Of a DNA stretch of 64,000 bases, positions 61,285-64,000 are shown piece by piece. Source of the stretch: Desulfotruncus arcticus DSM 17038 (GTDB lineage Bacteria > Bacillota > Desulfotomaculia > Desulfotomaculales > Desulfallaceae); assembly GCF_900113335.1 (NCBI RefSeq), contig NZ_FOOX01000003.1, forward strand, positions 1-64,000, given 5' to 3'. Both the position numbers and the translations under genes were made by a program. The notes under the pieces are model-generated. The model was not told the origin of the DNA. It worked only from the letters and a program-made list of their open reading frames with translations, and did not search any database. Numbering within the stretch: position 1 is the first letter of the stretch; every line of letters starts with the position of its first letter.

Positions 61285-62361
61285 GTGATTGAATCGAAAG
61301 CGCTAATTTTGGCAGGTGGTCGGGGAACCCGCTTACGCCCTTTGACCTATACCACAGCTAAACAATTAATTCCCGTGGCAAATAAACCTATTATTTATTT
61401 TGTACTGGAGCAGATCATAAATGCAGGAATTAAAGATATAGGCATCATTATATCACCTGAAACAGGTAACAATATAAATGAATTGGTGGGTGACGGTTCA
61501 AGGTGGAATGCTTCGATTACTTATGTTATTCAAGATAAGCCTGCCGGTCTAGCCCATGCCGTAAAGACAGCCCAGGATTTTTTGGGGGATTCTTCTTTTC
61601 TAATGTTTCTAGGTGACAACTTAATCCAGGGTGGCGTAAGGGAATTAGTGCATGACTTTAATAATGGTTATAGCGAATCAATTATCCAACTAAAAAGAGT
61701 TAAAGATCCCAGACAATTTGGAGTAGCCGTTTTAGGGTCTGAACAGCAAGTTTTAAGGTTAATGGAAAAACCTAAGGAACCGCCCAGTGACCTGGCGCTG
61801 GTAGGAATATATCTTTTCAGTTCGGCTGTACATGCTGCTATAGACCGTATTAAGCCGTCCTGGCGGGGGGAACTAGAAATAACAGACGCTATACAAGAAA
61901 TGTTAAACATGGGTTTAAGAGTAGAAGCAAGAATCTTAGACGGCTGGTGGCTGGATACCGGTAAAAAGGATGATATTCTGGAAGCTAACAGGGTGGTTTT
62001 AGACGAATATGCCATCAGGGAGATAAACGGACAGGTTGATGACTTAAGTGATGTTGTTGGACGAGTAAATATTGCCCATGGAGCAACTGTAACTAACAGT
62101 GTTATACGTGGCCCGGTGGTAATTGGGGAGGGGACACAGGTTAAAGATTCCTTTATCGGACCTTATACGGCTATCGGCAAAGGTACAGTTTTGGAACGAG
62201 TTAGCATTGAACACTCCGTAATGCTGGAAAACTGCTGGCTTTCTGATGTGGAGAGGGTTGAGGATAGCCTCATTGGGTGTAACACCCGGGTAACCAGTTC
62301 TAATACCAAGAGGCGCGCCTGCCGCTTGTTTATCGGCGATGACTCGGACGTAGCAATATAG
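61285..62361 (+). CDS. rfbA: Glucose-1-phosphate thymidylyltransferase, long form
   Basis: A 358-residue nucleotidyltransferase. [28 protein letters not shown] is the dTTP/sugar-phosphate site, [10 protein letters not shown] the metal site. The C-terminal 110 residues ([29 protein letters not shown]) form a left-handed beta-helix seen in the long RmlA variant. It makes dTDP-glucose, the first step to dTDP-rhamnose. GTG start has only a weak GGGG ahead. Confidence 0.88.
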   Translation: MIESKALILAGGRGTRLRPLTYTTAKQLIPVANKPIIYFVLEQIINAGIKDIGIIISPETGNNINELVGDGSRWNASITYVIQDKPAGLAHAVKTAQDFLGDSSFLMFLGDNLIQGGVRELVHDFNNGYSESIIQLKRVKDPRQFGVAVLGSEQQVLRLMEKPKEPPSDLALVGIYLFSSAVHAAIDRIKPSWRGELEITDAIQEMLNMGLRVEARILDGWWLDTGKKDDILEANRVVLDEYAIREINGQVDDLSDVVGRVNIAHGATVTNSVIRGPVVIGEGTQVKDSFIGPYTAIGKGTVLERVSIEHSVMLENCWLSDVERVEDSLIGCNTRVTSSNTKRRACRLFIGDDSDVAI

Positions 62362-62371
62362 GAGGTAAATT

Positions 62372-63379
62372 ATGAAAGTACTGGTTACAGGCGGGGCCGG
62401 TTTCATCGGAAGCAACTTTATAAGGTATATATTGAAGAATCATGATAACTGCAGGGTTCTAAATCTCGATCTTTTAACATACGCCGGTAATCTGGAGAAC
62501 CTATCTGATATTAAAGATGACCCTAGATATACATTTGTGCGTGGTGATATTGCCGATAGTAACTGCGTGGAAGAGATTAGTTCACAGGGTTTTGACGCCA
62601 TTGTCAACTTTGCCGCGGAATCACATGTGGACCGAAGCATCGAGGATTCAGGTGTTTTTATCCGGACAAATGTTGAGGGTACGAGGGTATTGCTGGAAGC
62701 GTCCCGTAGGCATGGTGTTAACAAATTCATTCAAGTGTCCACCGACGAGGTATACGGTTCCCTTGGCCCAAGCGGTTATTTTAAAGAGGATACTCCTCTT
62801 GACCCTAGCAGTCCTTACTCAGTCAGTAAGGCGGCTGCTGACCTGCTGGTGCAGGCCTATCACCGGACCTACGGTTTATCTGTAAATGTAACCCGTTGTT
62901 CAAATAATTATGGCCCTTACCAGTTTCCGGAGAAACTTATTCCTTTAATTATATCCAATGCCTTAGAAGACAAGCCTCTGCCAGTATACGGGGACGGCTT
63001 AAATGTGCGGGACTGGCTTTACGTATGGGATCACTGTGCGGCGCTGGATCTGGTGTTAAAAAAGGGCGAGCCGGGGGAAGTGTACAACATAGGCGGTAAT
63101 AACGAATGGACAAATATTGATATAGTCCGCAAAATACTTTTGGAATTGGGCAAACCGGAGTCTTTGATCACTTTTGTAAAGGACAGGCCCGGGCATGACC
63201 GGCGCTACGCCATTGAAGCTTCAAAAATAAAAAATGGACTTGGCTGGCAGCCCGACACTGACTTTGCAGAGGGTTTGAGAAAAACTATTGACTGGTACTG
63301 CCGGAACCGGGAATGGTGGGATCAAATCAAGAGTGGGGAATACCAAGAGTACTATGAAAGAATGTACTTACAAAGGTAG
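62372..63379 (+). CDS. rfbB: dTDP-glucose 4,6-dehydratase
   Basis: A 335-residue SDR enzyme: GGAGFIGSNFIRYIL (NAD site), STDEVYGSLG, and the catalytic YSVSK, followed by TRCSNNYGPYQFPEKLIPL. It converts dTDP-glucose to the 4-keto-6-deoxy intermediate. AGGAGG lies upstream of the ATG. It abuts rfbD, with rfbA upstream, so rfbA-B-D form an operon. No rfbC is seen before the window ends. Confidence 0.94.
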   Translation: MKVLVTGGAGFIGSNFIRYILKNHDNCRVLNLDLLTYAGNLENLSDIKDDPRYTFVRGDIADSNCVEEISSQGFDAIVNFAAESHVDRSIEDSGVFIRTNVEGTRVLLEASRRHGVNKFIQVSTDEVYGSLGPSGYFKEDTPLDPSSPYSVSKAAADLLVQAYHRTYGLSVNVTRCSNNYGPYQFPEKLIPLIISNALEDKPLPVYGDGLNVRDWLYVWDHCAALDLVLKKGEPGEVYNIGGNNEWTNIDIVRKILLELGKPESLITFVKDRPGHDRRYAIEASKIKNGLGWQPDTDFAEGLRKTIDWYCRNREWWDQIKSGEYQEYYERMYLQR

Positions 63380-63387
63380 TGGTTGAT

Positions 63388-64000
63388 TTGAAAATATTAA
63401 TAACCGGAGCACGGGGACAACTGGGGTGTGACCTGGAACATAATTTCTTCAAAATAGAGGGTTGCCAGGTAGTTTCTTTCGGGCGCGAGGAAATGGATGT
63501 TACTCAGTCAACTAATGTACAGGAATTGGTTGCCGCAAATACTCCTGATGTAGTAATACATTCGGCGGCGAACACCAATGTGGACAGCTGTGAGCTGGAG
63601 CCCGACAGCGCTTACTGTGTAAACGCACTGGGTTCCCGGAACATTGCGGTGGCCTCGGAAATGGTCGGGGCAAAACTTGTTTATGTAAGCACCGACTATG
63701 TTTTCGACGGCACCAGCCAGCGCCCATACACAGAGTTTGACAAAACTAATCCAATAAGTATCTACGGTAAATCAAAGCTGGCCGGGGAAAGATATGTAGC
63801 GGGGTTTTCAAGTAAATACTTCATAGTACGTACATCCTGGCTATATGGAGAACATGGAAATAACTTCGTAAAAACCATGTTGAGACTGGCAAAAGAAAAA
63901 ACCGAATTGAACGTGGTGGATGACCAGGTAGGCTCACCTACATACACGAAAGACCTCGCGCGGTTTATAGCAGTATTGTTGCGCACCGATCTTTATGGTA
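63388..64000 (+). CDS. rfbD: dTDP-4-dehydrorhamnose reductase, cut by window end
   Basis: Opening KILITGARGQLGCDLEHNF is the NADPH site; STDYVFDGTSQRPYTE and the catalytic YGKSK (about residue 128-132) are typical RmlD motifs; VRTSWLYGEHGNNFVKTML follows. About 204 codons are present and the frame is open at the right border. TTG at 63388 or GTG at 63379 may start it; the latter overlaps the rfbB stop by one base. Confidence 0.9.
   Translation, partial: MKILITGARGQLGCDLEHNFFKIEGCQVVSFGREEMDVTQSTNVQELVAANTPDVVIHSAANTNVDSCELEPDSAYCVNALGSRNIAVASEMVGAKLVYVSTDYVFDGTSQRPYTEFDKTNPISIYGKSKLAGERYVAGFSSKYFIVRTSWLYGEHGNNFVKTMLRLAKEKTELNVVDDQVGSPTYTKDLARFIAVLLRTDLYG

Overview
The window looks like the chromosome of a strictly anaerobic, spore-forming Clostridium-class Firmicute of the Desulfotomaculum/Pelotomaculum (Peptococcaceae) kind. 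The reasons are indirect. It has many ferredoxin and flavin redox genes, a four-subunit 2-oxoacid:ferredoxin oxidoreductase, a Mop-type molybdenum hydroxylase with accessory genes like those of sulfate reducers, a sporulation-kinase-like sensor, a YvrJ protein, strong AGGAGG ribosome sites, and frequent TTG and GTG starts. No rRNA or other taxonomic marker is present, so this assignment is an inference.

Layout. 1-8.3 kb is a patchwork: a heavy-metal P-type ATPase with a divergent TetR regulator, trmO, a GNAT and an AlkD-like gene, with several broken gene remnants between them (HNH nuclease, sugar-nucleotide epimerase, Fic-like, VOC/glyoxalase, DUF4186). Inside it lies an unusual tRNA (5224-5321) with the fold of a selenocysteine tRNA but a cysteine anticodon, directly in front of yedE-like and tusA-like genes. 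8.5-34.9 kb is a catabolic island under sigma-54 control: a soxBDAG-type sarcosine oxidase operon, a PutP-type sodium symporter with a small accessory membrane protein, three sigma-54 activators, a molybdenum hydroxylase operon, a five-gene HcnABC-like flavin/iron-sulfur dehydrogenase operon, and a korDABC operon. Four of these operons carry a clear -24/-12 promoter. Two share a duplicated ~170 bp upstream module with the palindrome GGTTGGC-N6-GCCAACC. Together they suggest uptake and oxidation of an N-methylated amino acid or imino acid (sarcosine- or proline-like), with electrons passed to iron-sulfur carriers.

35-41.3 kb holds remnants (ACT domain, ANTAR response regulator) and a plasmid- or phage-like replication module: an Xre repressor, a replication initiator with an internal iteron origin resembling phage lambda ori, two small genes, and a topoisomerase III that seems to start at ATT. 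41.4-45.8 kb has a PAS histidine kinase, an orphan DarB-like ketosynthase and a secreted subtilase. 46-54 kb is a peptide quorum-sensing region: agrC-agrB-agrD-agrA, flanked by a DUF1616/CPBP-protease operon and a secreted protein gene that share promoter motifs with the agr operon. A small membrane protein and a geranylgeranyl-reductase-like flavoprotein follow. 54.2-64 kb is a cell-surface polysaccharide locus: four glycosyltransferases, a large polytopic membrane protein, and rfbA, rfbB and the start of rfbD for dTDP-rhamnose, cut by the window end.
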